NCBI GenBank assembly: GCA_008973525.1
Contig: WACJ01000285.1
Location: 372,001-436,000 of the forward strand
Source: Stenopsyche tienmushanensis
Taxonomy: Eukaryota; Arthropoda; Insecta; Trichoptera; Stenopsychidae
Direction: 5' to 3'
Length of the DNA: 64,000 nucleotides
Shown piece by piece: positions 54,549-64,000 of the stretch. Under the pieces are notes generated by a model. The model was not told the DNA's origin. It did no database searches and was given only the letters and a program-made list of their open reading frames with translations. Position 1 is the first letter of the stretch, and every line of letters starts with the position of its first letter. Made by a program: the position numbers and the translations under genes.

Positions 54549-55539
54549 GCTGCTCACACCTCGTCAAAAATGATTAAAAAGCCCTAATGTGATTTATAAA
54601 TTTGCATCCGAGCAAATTTAATGAAAGCGAGGGTGCAATTGAAACAGTTATTTTCATTGCATTTGTATATAGATTTTAGTAGTATTTTTTAAAAACATTT
54701 CGACTACAATAAAATTATTCGCAAAAGGACTTAAAATCACTATGCCATTTGATTAAAGTGTGCTATGAGTAGATTATGTAGCAAGGTTGACAGATGAAAG
54801 CCATGCAATATATACAATCCAGCCTTTTAAATACACTTTTTAATGTTCATAATGAAGTGTTAATGGATAGAATTTCTTGCTTCATATCCCAACAAGTCGA
54901 ATATGAGTGCGAGTTTGTTCCGCCCAGATAAAATTAGCACAAATTGTGTGAATAAGCTCCGAAACTACTGACCCATTTTTTCCTCTGAACAGAACTCTAA
55001 TCATAAACAGGAAACTTCATGTAGCGCTAAAAATCGCAATAGTCCAAATCGATACAAAGCAACATGAATCTGCAACCTTTTTGCATTTGAGACAATGCAA
55101 ATTGAAATATGTTTTATTATACACTAAGCTTTGGTCATATTGTTCCACAAAAATTCGTGTAATACAAATCCGTGTTTTATTCAAAAATAGTCTGCTTTCT
55201 AAAAAATATCGAAGTTTGCTAACCCTTAGAGTAGTGATCTAATTTAAAATAATTATTAACTTAAATGCTATATTTGCTTGTCCGCCACTTATCATCTGTA
55301 CAAATCCACTTATCTGTCAGGACCGTCGCAGCGCGTATGAAGCTTGTACATAAATAAATAAACACTGTCGATAGCATACAATATTCGGTAATTTCTTAAA
55401 GTAAACATAAACAATACATTTTAAATCGATTTGTTATATCATTCACATATCATTATCAGTTCGCTAGATACTCTCTCGGTCTCTATTTATCTCCAAACTC
55501 GACATGTAAGACACTATTCGTTTCTGTTTTTTTTAACGT
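54549..55539. other. unassigned AT-rich DNA
   Basis: Nothing recognised. Confidence 0.4.
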
Positions 55540-55670
55540 CAGAACCGTAACAAGGGCGTGTCAAAACAGGCGCCCGCCCCGGGCGCAAATGGGCTTGAGG
55601 CGCAAAACGCAGAATACCGACCCGTTAGAGAGTTGCACATAGTTTGTCACAAAGTTGCACAAGTCCCTTG
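55540..55670 (-). repeat. PalR terminal fragment
   Basis: CAGAACCGTAACAAGGGCGT, GGCGCCCGCCCCGGGCGCAA and GGCTTGAGGCGCAAAACGCA. The core is missing. Confidence 0.65.
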
Positions 55671-56164
55671 GCTGTGGTCCTTTTCCATATTTTTCACACA
55701 AATGTCCGTTCTTAATATCATATTGGTAATGTTTAGATGTCTCTTATCTATTAGTATCATACGATGACTGGGAATACGTGCCATCATTAATATTCGATAT
55801 GACCAAATCTCCACCGGTCAATGGATTTGCCATCAAACACGAATTTGACCAGCGAATTTTCCCACACGCACGCCTAGCCGACGAGCTTTCATAGTCACTT
55901 TATGAATCCTAATCCCCATGATAAATATTCTCACGGCATATCGCTTAACGATCGATTTAATTTGAAAATATTTCGGCATAATGTATTTGGAAAATGGTCG
56001 CAATGAAATGACGGATCTTGGGCTCAAATGAATAAATGATGGCGGCATAAAATTTTATGACCGAATAAAAAGTATCGTGATCCGATATACATTTTTAAAC
56101 AGATCCTGTTTCTTTTTATAAATGTGATGCAATTTTTCCGATGCTGCACTGATCGTGCACTAAA
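55671..56164. other. unassigned DNA
   Basis: Nothing recognised. Confidence 0.4.
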
Positions 56165-56294
56165 TTGATGCGCGCCGCAAAAAGCCCTAAAAGAGGACGG
56201 AAGGTCTGTGTGACCAACCGGTCCGCTTTTCTAACCGCTGATACGACGGATGAGCGCCTCGCAATCGAATGCCATACCCGAACATTTCTACAGA
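56165..56294 (+). repeat. PalR core fragment
   Basis: GCCGCAAAAAGCCCTAAAAG, the core GGTCCGCTTTTCTAACCGCT (stem broken) and CCATACCCGAACATTTCTAC. It joins directly to the Penelope-like piece. Confidence 0.65.
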
Positions 56295-56450
56295 CCGATT
56301 TCGAGTCTGCATCTTGTCACATATTAAACAAACCAGTAGATAGATCGCCCACAAGGGGACAGAACATTAGAACGCAGTCTTGCAATTGGATTACAAATTG
56401 GCAGTAACCGAACATATCATGAAGAACGATCATCACTTCTATTTTTCTGG
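56295..56450 (+). pseudogene. Penelope-like GIY-YIG fragment
   Basis: ACILSHIKQTSR, stop, then IAHKGTEH and NAVLQLDYKLAVTEHIMKND followed by HHFYFSG. It is collinear with 41820-41990. Only about 50 codons remain. Confidence 0.72.
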
Positions 56451-56604
56451 TATATTTGAATTCTAAATTTACCTCACAATTAAAAATATATGAAAGCACT
56501 TCAATAAATAGCATCAAAACATCAAAACTTTCTTTGTGTGGCATTGCAACGCATGCCGGATAGCAACGCAACATACAGAGTCAATCAGTGTTGATTCATG
56601 TAAA

Positions 56605-56722
56605 TTAGAATGATCAAGTAAAATAAAAATCATGTGCAACTCTTGACTGGATCGCTATTCTGCGTTTTGCGCCCCGAGTACAATTGCGCCCTTAGTAGGC
56701 GCCTGCTTTGCTACCCTCTTAT
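56605..56722 (+). repeat. PalR right-end fragment
   Basis: AGAATGATCAAGTAAAATAA, GCAACTCTTGACTGGATCGC, TTCTGCGTTTTGCGCCCCGA and GGCGCCTGCTTTGCTACCCT. Confidence 0.65.
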
Positions 56723-57756
56723 TACTAAAAGTGATAATGATGAAATGACACCTGATGTCAATAGTTGTACAATATAATTGTATTTTATGTATTCTTTTAA
56801 TATCATAGTATTGAAATGGATCGTCTTCTAAATCTAACTGTGAATGTTATACATCTATGGATTTATAAAAAGTGTTTCGGGTTATAATCTCTTCACGTAA
56901 CTTAATGATTTGAGGGACATTTGAATCCATAAAAAGTCGATCCAGATGCAATTTTTCATGCCATTATAATATTTAAAACTTCCATTGATGACATTTATGG
57001 ATCAAAATAGGTACACATACATAATCTCAAGTAATGATTATATTAAATGATCCTAATTGAGCCATAAAAGAGAGTGAAGCATTGATATTTTAGCATGATA
57101 TTATAGAAAGATTCCAATTAATAGATATTATATTATGCAATGTGAGCGGCAACCTTTAATGTGCGGTCTTCATGGCACAATATATTATCGATAATTACAG
57201 GCCGGTGAAGAAATTGCGTCATTTTTGATCGTAATAATAAACATTTTCAGAAAATATAGCATCGAAAGCAATTTCTGCATGAAAATATAACAAATTGGGT
57301 TTGTACGCATAAGAAAGATCGATGATTTCGTAATGTTTGACATTTAGAGCAGCAGCTGTTATGAACGATTTCCACTCTTGTTCTGAGTGGCGATCAGAAA
57401 TATATTTTAATTCAGGTTGGATCTTATATCGATCAAATCATAAATTTAAAAAGAATATTTAACAAAATATATATCGTTGTTCTGTTAGTATTTTAATGAA
57501 TCCATAGCAAAATTGTGTAATTCTAGCATTCAATAAGCATTCGATTTTGAAAGATATGATCTATGCTTTTGGCTATAATTTATTGTATAAGCAATTCTAA
57601 AATATGTATTGATATTATGATTTAGTTTTTGAATTTTTATTATAAAGAATCGATCGCTAGACCAGATTGTGCAAAATATAACAACACATTTGTGAGAATT
57701 AGTAATTCTCTCATTTTTAATAAAAATAAAAATAAAAATTTAAATACGTACAATTA
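56723..57756. other. unassigned AT-rich DNA
   Basis: Nothing recognised. Confidence 0.4.
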
Positions 57757-57896
57757 AACCTTTTTTTGTGCGGTATATCGCACAAAAAAAGCTTTGACTT
57801 ATACAAAAAAAAGTGAAGATGCGTTCCATGGGTTTTAAAAACCGCATAACTTTAAAACAGCTATATAAAATATATCCAAAATCGCATAAAAAAGTT
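57757..57896 (+). mobile_element. 140-bp MITE, 'TTTTTTTATGCG' family reference copy
   Basis: Begins AACCTTTTTTTGTGCGGTAT and ends ATCGCATAAAAAAGTT, giving inverted ends AACYTTTTTTRTGCG. The interior is CTTTGACTTATACAAAAAAA, GATGCGTTCCATGGGTTTTA and CCGCATAACTTTAAAACAGC. It is flanked by TTA and AAT, so the duplication is uncertain. The 5' GTGCGGTATATCGCAC is itself near-palindromic. Confidence 0.65.
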
Positions 57897-58049
57897 AATT
57901 AAATTACAAACTATCATCGCTATATAATAATTTTTGTTGTGATTTTAAATAAAGTGCGTGGTCGTAATTCAGCGACAGCGGATGATTTACACAGTCCCTA
58001 ATTATATTTTTTTTCCAAATATCAGTTAGCGTTGATGATTTATTTCCTA

Positions 58050-58100
58050 TTTTAAAAAAACCGCATAACTTCGAAATCGCACAAAAAAAGTACCAAGTAA
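58050..58100 (+). repeat. 'TTTTTTTATGCG' family scrap
   Basis: AACCGCATAACTTCGAAATC then GCACAAAAAAAGTACC. Confidence 0.45.
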
Positions 58101-58179
58101 AAAAACTTGTAAAAATGATTCAAACGTAACTCCAATTGCTTTTAGCTTGTCTGCTCAAAAAATCAGAATTTAAATCAAC

Positions 58180-58722
58180 TAGTGTACGAAGCGCCCGTGG
58201 AAAATATCTAACTTAACCCCCCCTCTCCTCTGATAATCCAATTTATTTTTTAAAGTTAACCAATACTATTATAAATGCAATACATTAAATACTATTATAA
58301 TGTATGTTTTAAAATAATACACAAAGATAGTCCCAAAAGTACCCGACCTACATAAAGATGGCGGCTACTGTTGATGGAATTTATGATGGTGTCTAGAGGC
58401 CACGTCGCTTCCGCGATCGTACAGATCATAGAGAATGTCGAAAAATGCCCTGAAAGAAGACGGAGTGTACACAAGGTTTGTATGCTCAGTCGGTCCGCTT
58501 TTCGGACCGCTGAATGAGCGACTCGCGATTAGACGAAGAAAAGAGGGATTAGACAACTTAGTGTATATTATAAAAACGGACAGAGTTAATCAGTGTTGAT
58601 GCAGTAAAGTAGAATGGTTGAGTAAAATAAAAACCATGTGTAACTCTCGACCGGGTTGGTATTCTGCGTTTTGCGCCCGTGGCGGGCGCCTACTTTGTCA
58701 CGCCCTTGTTACGACCCTGTGA
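58180..58722 (+). repeat. PalR, longest single copy
   Basis: GAAGCGCCCGTGGAAAATAT with a CCCCCC tract, AGTCCCAAAAGTACCCGACC, GGTGTCTAGAGGCCACGTCG, GATCGTACAGATCATAGAGA, the core GGTCCGCTTTTCGGACCGCT at about 58493, GTAACTCTCGACCGGGTTGG, TTTTGCGCCCGTGGCGGGCG and GTTACGACCCTG. It shows how left-end, core and right-end fragments seen elsewhere belong to one element of roughly 0.55-1 kb. Confidence 0.7.
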
Positions 58723-58886
58723 GTATCTTCTGTAAACAAGATTAGTTTTGTTAAAAAAATCACAAGCGCTTAAATAAACTATTTGCATATCGTACCATTC
58801 GTTGTTTCAATGGCAATGTGGTATTACATCAGTATAGCATATAATATAGCTATTACCAGTAGTTTATGAGTAACCAGAATTAATGC

Positions 58887-59250
58887 AGGGTCATAATAAA
58901 GGGATGGCAAGGCAAAAGACCGCCACGGGCGCAATTGGGCGTGAGGCGCAAAACGCAGAATACCGACCCTGTCGAGAGTTGCACATAGTTTTTCACAAAG
59001 TTTTTATTTTACTTGATCATTCTATTTTACACGAATCTCTTCGTTACTGTTTAAGATATTTTCGACCGATTGTAAAATTTAAACAACCCACCCGATCAGT
59101 CTTCTTCGGACAACTTCGTTTTGTAATGAGTAATCGTTTTGTAGACTTGTTCGGTTATGGCGTCCATATCGGGGGTCCGAAAAGCGGACCGATTGGACAC
59201 ACAGACCTTGTGACCACTCCGTCCTCTTTTAGGGTATTTTGATATATTTG
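58887..59250 (-). repeat. PalR copy
   Basis: CAGGGTCATAATAAAGGGAT, CCGCCACGGGCGCAATTGGG, CGCAAAACGCAGAATACCGA, GATCAGTCTTCTTCGGACAA, the core GGTCCGAAAAGCGGACC at about 59176 and CCTCTTTTAGGGTATTTTG. Confidence 0.7.
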
Positions 59251-60688
59251 CGGGTATAAAGGCGTACCTTCTATGGATATTAGATATTTAGAATGGCAAA
59301 TAAAAGTATTATATAACTTAAAGATAACCAATTCGATCCATTAACAGATTTTCGAATTCGTAAAATACAGATTTTTCTAATATCATCTGAATTTCTGAAA
59401 AAATATTGCAAAATTGATCGAAATGTGGCAATTTAAATTCTTGACACTTGATCTGCTGGATTTTTGAGCATTGTAAAAATAGTTATTAATAATAATGTAT
59501 TTCAATCGTTGCTATTGGCATCCAGAGGACATTATCAATGTATAAAACTGGGAAAATCATTTCCACGCAAATCCGTCAATTCACATCTCAATGACTCGAA
59601 TATTTTTCTATATAATTTGACAGCCATAATTTTAGGATCCCGTAAATAACAGGATGATGAAGCGCGTTCGCACAAAAGAATAATAAAGACCCATTACTGC
59701 TTCCTGCGTATTCCCAAGGTTCCAAATTCACAAATCTTAAACGGCCCTGATTTATATACAATAGTCACGCAAGCCGACATCAACAGTTTAACGTGTTAAT
59801 GCGTCAGTCCACAAACGAGATTGCGTCAAATAATAAACATGGAAGAAGACAAGTAACAAATACTTCTAGAAGCTCCAAAACTGGCCCAGGTGCGTGCAAG
59901 AAATACGAGTAGCGCCTAGATTAAATCTACCGCATAATTCTGAGAGACGTGTGCCAGAGATTAGAGATATTTTTTTAACCAAGATCGTCAAATGATCGCA
60001 TTATCGTCACGTCCTTCATATTCTCCAATTAATAATGCCTTGTATAACGTCGTTTTAAATAAGCATTGCTCAAGAGACGTAAGACTATTAAAACTGCAAC
60101 ATTCCATTGTTTCGTGCTCATATCCAAGTTTGTGTAATCATAAAGGCTGCAAATGCATCAGAATTAATTAATTACATCAGGGATCTCCAAGCTTGCATCG
60201 AGCATAGTTCGTATTACTTGCTATATATTTGGGACAATTAAAAGCCCCAAAAATATGTTGGAAATGTTTATGAACTTGCTTTGGAGATCCTTTTGTGCGA
60301 GATTTTCAATCATGCAAATATCGCATATCGTCGACTTCTTATCAATAATCAGTCTTCTCTGACCTTGCGGATTAATTCTATGTCTTCAGTGTCGTCTTGA
60401 ATTTAATTTATTCTTCCCGACTACACGATTTATTCCAATAATAACATAAAACCCAGCCAAAAGGGATTAAAACTTGAATTGAATCAGGGGAGATTTATTG
60501 ATTACACCAACCATGTGTTCGTGTATAAATCGGAAAATATTTTTAGATGAGGTCGTTTATCAGTTGGCAAGCACTAAAAAAAATCTATATTGATCTTTCA
60601 TCGCCCCTTTATATTAGAAATCAATCATATCGATATTCAGTTTATCGACAAATTTTGAATGATGCTAAAACAGTGCCAATTATGTTGA
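59251..60688. other. unassigned AT-rich DNA
   Basis: Nothing recognised. Confidence 0.4.
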
Positions 60689-60800
60689 TTAACGCATTCC
60701 TGGACACGTCTGCAATTGCAGACGGATATAGGCGCGCGTTTGTATGTGTGCGTGTATTACACCAATAATGTTCCAACACACCGCCAGTTGTGTCCAAGTC
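60689..60800 (+). repeat. TTAA element end with 16-bp palindrome
   Basis: TTAACGCATTCCTGGACAC, the palindrome GTCTGCAATTGCAGAC (60708-60723), GCGCGCGTTTGTATGTGTGC and CACCGCCAGTTGTGTCCAAG. Inverse copy at 36796-36948. It abuts LINE fragment B. Confidence 0.65.
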
Positions 60801-60804
60801 ACGA

Positions 60805-61399
60805 TTAGGGGAAAGGGCCAGGCTCAATCTGGCTAGAGTACAGAGGAGAAGCGCGATCAGAGTCGCAGTAGTATATCGCACAGTGTCAGAAGATGCAGTC
60901 CAGGCACTGACTGTCATTCCGCCAATTGACCTGCTCGCAAAGGAAAGGAAAGTCATACGCACCGGGAAAACCAGGCAAAGAGCTGGATAATCCACCATGG
61001 TAGAATGGCAGTCCCAATGGGACAGCTCCGCCAAAAGTCAATGGACCCATCGGCTTATTTCGGACCTAAAGCCCTGGACAGCCAGGAAACACGGTTAGCT
61101 GTGCTACCACCTTACCCAGGCACTCACTGGGCACGTCTGCTTTGATAGCTACCTGCACAAGATTTAAAAAGAGGCCGGTCCGGAATGTCACCACTGCGGA
61201 GCGGAGCTGGACGATGCCGCGCACTTGCTTTTCGACTGCCCGGCCCAGCGGGGCACATAAGGGGTCCCGAGAAAGATACCGAAGAAACCCAGGAATAGAG
61301 GAACCGCGAAGAATTCGTGATAACATGAGGCTCTAAAGGGATACATACCGCCACCCCAGAGCAATACTTCTTTATGAAGATTCCTCTCCTTCGAAAAAA
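60805..61399 (+). pseudogene. R1/I-group LINE fragment B
   Basis: RARLNLARVQRRSAIRVAVV, YRTVSEDAVQALTVIPPIDL, LAKERKVI, then STMVEWQSQWDSSAK, LTGHVCFDSYLHKI, stop, and ECHHCGAELDDAAHLLFDCP with an intact C-x2-C-x8-H-x4-C. The ending (AAGATTCCTCTCCTTCGAAAAAA) resembles the 3' end of fragment C. It is 5'-truncated, with several frame changes and stops. Same subfamily as A1. Confidence 0.86.
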
Positions 61400-61659
61400 T
61401 AAATCCAGCAGGGAAAATGGACCCACCGACTTATCCCGGTCGTAAGCCGGTGGAGGGCCCAAAATAACACGAAGAAACGACGAGGTCCTCACTGGGCATG
61501 GATGTTTTGGTGCCACCACTGCCAAAAGGAGGTCGATGATGCCGAAAGCACCATAAATGACTGTGAGGCTTGGAAACTCCAGAGAAACACGCTGAAACAA
61601 GCACTCGGGGTAGGCGAGCTTAACGCTGAGAATATGGTCCACAGTATGATACTGAGCAA
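61400..61659 (+). pseudogene. R1/I-group LINE fragment C, upstream half (interrupted)
   Basis: RWTHRLIPVVSRWRAQ-like start, then CHHCQKEVDDAESTINDCEA, LKQALGVGELNAENMVHSMI and LSNN. The His of the C-terminal knuckle is Ser here. The copy is cut at GTATGATACTGAGCAA (61644-61659) by element D and resumes at 63331. Confidence 0.85.
61644..61659 (+). repeat. target-site duplication, left copy
   Basis: GTATGATACTGAGCAA, identical to 63331-63346, bounding LINE element D. Confidence 0.93.
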
Positions 61660-63093
61660 CAATACGGGTTCAGACCGGGCCGTTCCACGCTGGGCGCAGT
61701 ACAGAGAGTAGTCGACACAATCCGCAAAGCGTGGAGCGGCACGATCAAGAAGAGTCGGGAGGTCGTGATGGTAACAATTGACGTAAAAAATGCCTTCAAT
61801 ACGGCGAGATGGGAGCTGATTATAGAAGCAATAAAGAAGAAATTCAAGCTACCCAGGTATGCCGAGGAGCTGATAAAAGACTACCTCAAGGACAGATAAC
61901 TGAAGCACAATGAGACGGGGATCTATAGAAGACTGGAGATGGGCGTTCCGCAGGGATCCGTCATTGGACCTACACTGTGGAATGTCCTCTACAACAGCTT
62001 GTTGGAGGTCAACTTGCCGGAAGGAGCAGAGCTCATAGCATTCGCGGATGACGTCGCGCTGCTGGTGACAGCCAAGCATCCATTCGAAATGGAAGCAAAG
62101 GGCAACGAAGCCCTCGCTAGAGTCAACGAATGGATGAGGGAAAATCATCTTCAGCTAGCGGCGGAAAAAACGGAGGCTGTGATCTTCAGCAGAAGAAGGA
62201 GACCGAGGATCAGCAAACTCGTCGTGGACAGCCACGAGGTGAGGTATAACAAAACGTTGAGATACCTCGGGATCGTCCTCGACAGCAAGCTGACCTTTCG
62301 ACAACATATAGAGGAAGCTGCGCAGAAGGCGCAGAAAGCGGCCAATGAGATTGGACGACTCATGCCCAATATCGGAGGGCCAAAGCCGTGCAGAAGGAGA
62401 ATAATCAACGAAGTCATAAACTCAATACTTCTGTACGGAGCCCCGATATGGCATGAGGCGCTCCAAAAAGAGAGCTTTAGAAAGAAAATGGCCAGGGTCC
62501 AGCGGCAGGGCGCGCTCCGAGTTACCGCCGCATACAGGACGGTATCGGAAGAAGCAGTGCTTGTGATCGCGGGAACCCCCCCGCTGGACCTTATTGCAAG
62601 TAAGAGGGCCTTGGACCACAAAGACCCCAAAAAGCGCGGAGAACACGACCAGAAACTGAGGGAAGACTGGCAGCGCAGATGGGATGAGTCCACAAAAGGA
62701 AGATGGACCCATCGGCTTATACCGGTCGTAAGCCGGTGGAGGGCCAGAAAATACGGCGAAACTACATACCGCCTAACCCAGGTGCTCACCGGACACGGAT
62801 GCTTCGGTGCATACCTGAGGTGGATCGGCAAAGAAGAATCTCCCAAATGCCACCACTGCGAAGCGGTAGCAGATGACGCGGAGCACACCATCATAGGCTG
62901 TGAGGCTTGGGCACCCCAGAGAGAACTGCTGAAACAAGCACTCGGGGTGGCTGAGCTAAATATCGACAACATGGTCCACAGCATGATGGAAAGTAAGAAG
63001 AACTGGGACCTTTGGCGCGACTATGTAGAAGACATCATGAGCGCCAAAGAAGACAGTGAAAGAGAGAGGCGCAGAGCGCCTCTTCAACAATAG
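61660..63093 (+). pseudogene. LINE ORF2-type polyprotein, C-terminal part of reverse transcriptase and Cys-His domain
   Basis: The frame is continuous from 61660 except for one TAA at 61897-61899; the downstream part is open from ATG 61939 for 384 codons. Motifs in order: YGFRPGRST; VTIDVKNAFNTA (catalytic Asp, RT motif A); GVPQGSVIGP; AFADDVALL with the catalytic Asp pair at 62047-62052; LRYLGIVLDSKLTF; LLYGAPIW; and C-x2-C-x8-H-x4-C (62848-62901). This enzyme copies LINE RNA into nicked chromosomal DNA. The endonuclease and ORF1 are absent. The C-terminal CCHC favours the R1/I group over RTE or CR1. ATG 61939 is probably not a native start. Minus-strand frames here are shadows. Confidence 0.9.
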
Positions 63094-63305
63094 AATAGGG
63101 CCATTAAATGGCTAGACTTCCTGTCACCCTTGAAGCAATGTGTAAAACAATACCAGGGGGACAGAGGAGACCAAAGGGAGCGATTTAGTGGGTAGGTGCG
63201 GCTGGTGGGTTTCCCTTATGGAAACTCATACAGACGTAAATCCCACACTCCCCGGATGATGGCAACATTATCCGGAAGTCTTGCGAAGATTTACGCTCCC
63301 ACAGG

Positions 63306-63330
63306 AAAAAAAAAAAAAAAAAAAAAAAAA
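63306..63330 (+). other. poly(A) tail of LINE element D
   Basis: 25 uninterrupted A immediately before the right target-site duplication. The length suggests limited decay since insertion. Confidence 0.92.
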
Positions 63331-63626
63331 GTATGATACTGAGCAAGAAAAATTGGGACCTTTGGCGAGATTTCGTTGAAGAAATCATAAGCGCCAAAAA
63401 AGGCAGTAAGAGAGAGGGAGATAGAGAGAGACGCAGAGCGGCTTTCCAACACTGGAATAGGGCCAGATGCTTAAGGCAAGACTACCTGCTCTTCCGAAGC
63501 AGTGTGATACACAATATCAGGGGAACAGAAAAGGACAAGGCAGGGATTTAGTCAGTAAGAATCTGACACTACCCTGGGATCAAACCCAGGTTGTCTTATG
63601 GAAGATTCCCCTTCCGCAGAAAAAAA
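63331..63626 (+). pseudogene. R1/I-group LINE fragment C, downstream half
   Basis: Starts with the right duplication GTATGATACTGAGCAA, then continues fragment C: SKKNWDLWRDFVEEIISAKK, FQHWNRARCLRQDYLLFRSS, ending near GGI-stop at 63551. The 3' UTR follows to GAAGATTCCCCTTCCGCAG and an A run (63620-63626). Joined to 61400-61659 it forms one collinear LINE 3' end. Confidence 0.87.
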
Positions 63627-64000
63627 GGCTTTCCAACACTAATAAAAATGTTTATATGAGATCCATTGTATTATCATCTATTTTTTTGTACGTAGTATCA
63701 GATATTCAATTTTTTTTCAAGATTCGAAAAAAATAAGACCAATTGTTAAATTGTCAAAAAATATATTAATTTGGAATTAGGATTTACAATACATGCACGT
63801 CGATAGTAACAGGAACTCCAAGAGCGGAAATCGCAAGGCGTGAGAAGAGACACGAGACAATGAATAATAACAGTGTGTTTATTGATGGTTTAACTCAATT
63901 TCTATGTTCGTGAATTGTGTCGCTAATCCGTGTCCGCGAATGCGTAAATAATGTCAATAAATTTGAGATTTGTTAAAATTTGATTTTTGTGATACCTTGG
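63627..64000. other. unassigned AT-rich DNA to window edge
   Basis: TCCGTGTCCGCGAATGCG near 63930 resembles the TTAACGCATTC(NN)GGACAC terminus. No gene recognised. Confidence 0.4.

Larger units (their letters stand above)
61660..63330 (+). mobile_element. R1/I-group LINE element D, 5'-truncated, with poly(A) tail
   Basis: A 1671-bp non-LTR retrotransposon insertion. It opens inside the reverse transcriptase domain (QYGFRPGRST), carries the rest of the coding region to 63093, a 3' UTR of about 210 bp and 25 consecutive A (63306-63330). The exact 16-bp duplication on each side is the product of target-primed reverse transcription. The 5' truncation means it could not move again by itself. High coding integrity suggests a fairly recent insertion. 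Confidence 0.92.

Noticed and set aside
61939..61941. ATG 61939 as a genuine start of a 384-residue protein
   Set aside because: The same frame carries upstream RT motifs (YGFRPGRST, IDVKNAF) to 61660. The ATG is simply the first Met after an in-frame stop.
62151..62984. 277-codon minus-strand frame
   Set aside because: Shadow of the LINE D polyprotein on the plus strand.

Overview
The window reads as a gene-free, transposon-saturated stretch of an animal nuclear genome, most likely an arthropod and probably an insect. The DNA is AT-rich, no reading frame looks like an intact host gene, and almost every recognisable protein stretch is a decayed transposon fragment: piggyBac, mariner (DD34D), hAT, Tigger/pogo, Helitron, Penelope-like and R1/I-group LINE. 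No rRNA, convincing tRNA, CRISPR array, operon or bacterial signal was seen. All identifications come from reading motifs by eye; no database search was run.

Layout. 1-1473: decayed piggyBac transposase running in from the left edge. 2-24 kb: mariner fragments, a hAT-derived repeat (residual transposase C-terminus at 4961-5074), copies of an unnamed repeat with a conserved GGTCCG/CGGACC stem-loop (here 'PalR'), and pieces of a solo-LTR family (here 'LTR-A'). 24-33 kb: more LTR-A, PalR, and two of three copies of a Helitron-helicase/Penelope-endonuclease chimera; one lies inside a 733-bp TTAA-flanked element (31512-32252). 33-40 kb: a 65-bp minisatellite, a Tigger-like element split by a 296-bp TTAA MITE, an unassigned GC-rich block at 38140-38760, and hAT repeats. 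40-48 kb: third Helitron/Penelope chimera, a 16-bp tandem repeat, mariner and PalR, and the best solo LTR (46985-47456) with a GTAA duplication. 48-60 kb: long unassigned AT-rich DNA, one double LINE fragment (50036-51365), PalR and hAT. 60.8-63.6 kb: a LINE pile-up in which a 5'-truncated R1/I-type element (61660-63330) with a 25-A tail sits inside an older LINE copy, flanked by a perfect 16-bp target-site duplication.

How it fits together. Nothing here works as a pathway. The content is a record of insertions, nested insertions and decay. The clearest events are the LINE-in-LINE insertion with its duplication, the TTAA MITE inside the Tigger 3' part with a reconstructable empty site, and the Helitron/Penelope junction shared by several copies. 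The main candidates for something undescribed are the PalR family (compensated stem changes and both strands open in many copies), the TTAA element carrying Helitron/Penelope sequence, and the LTR-A family, seen here only without internal sequence.
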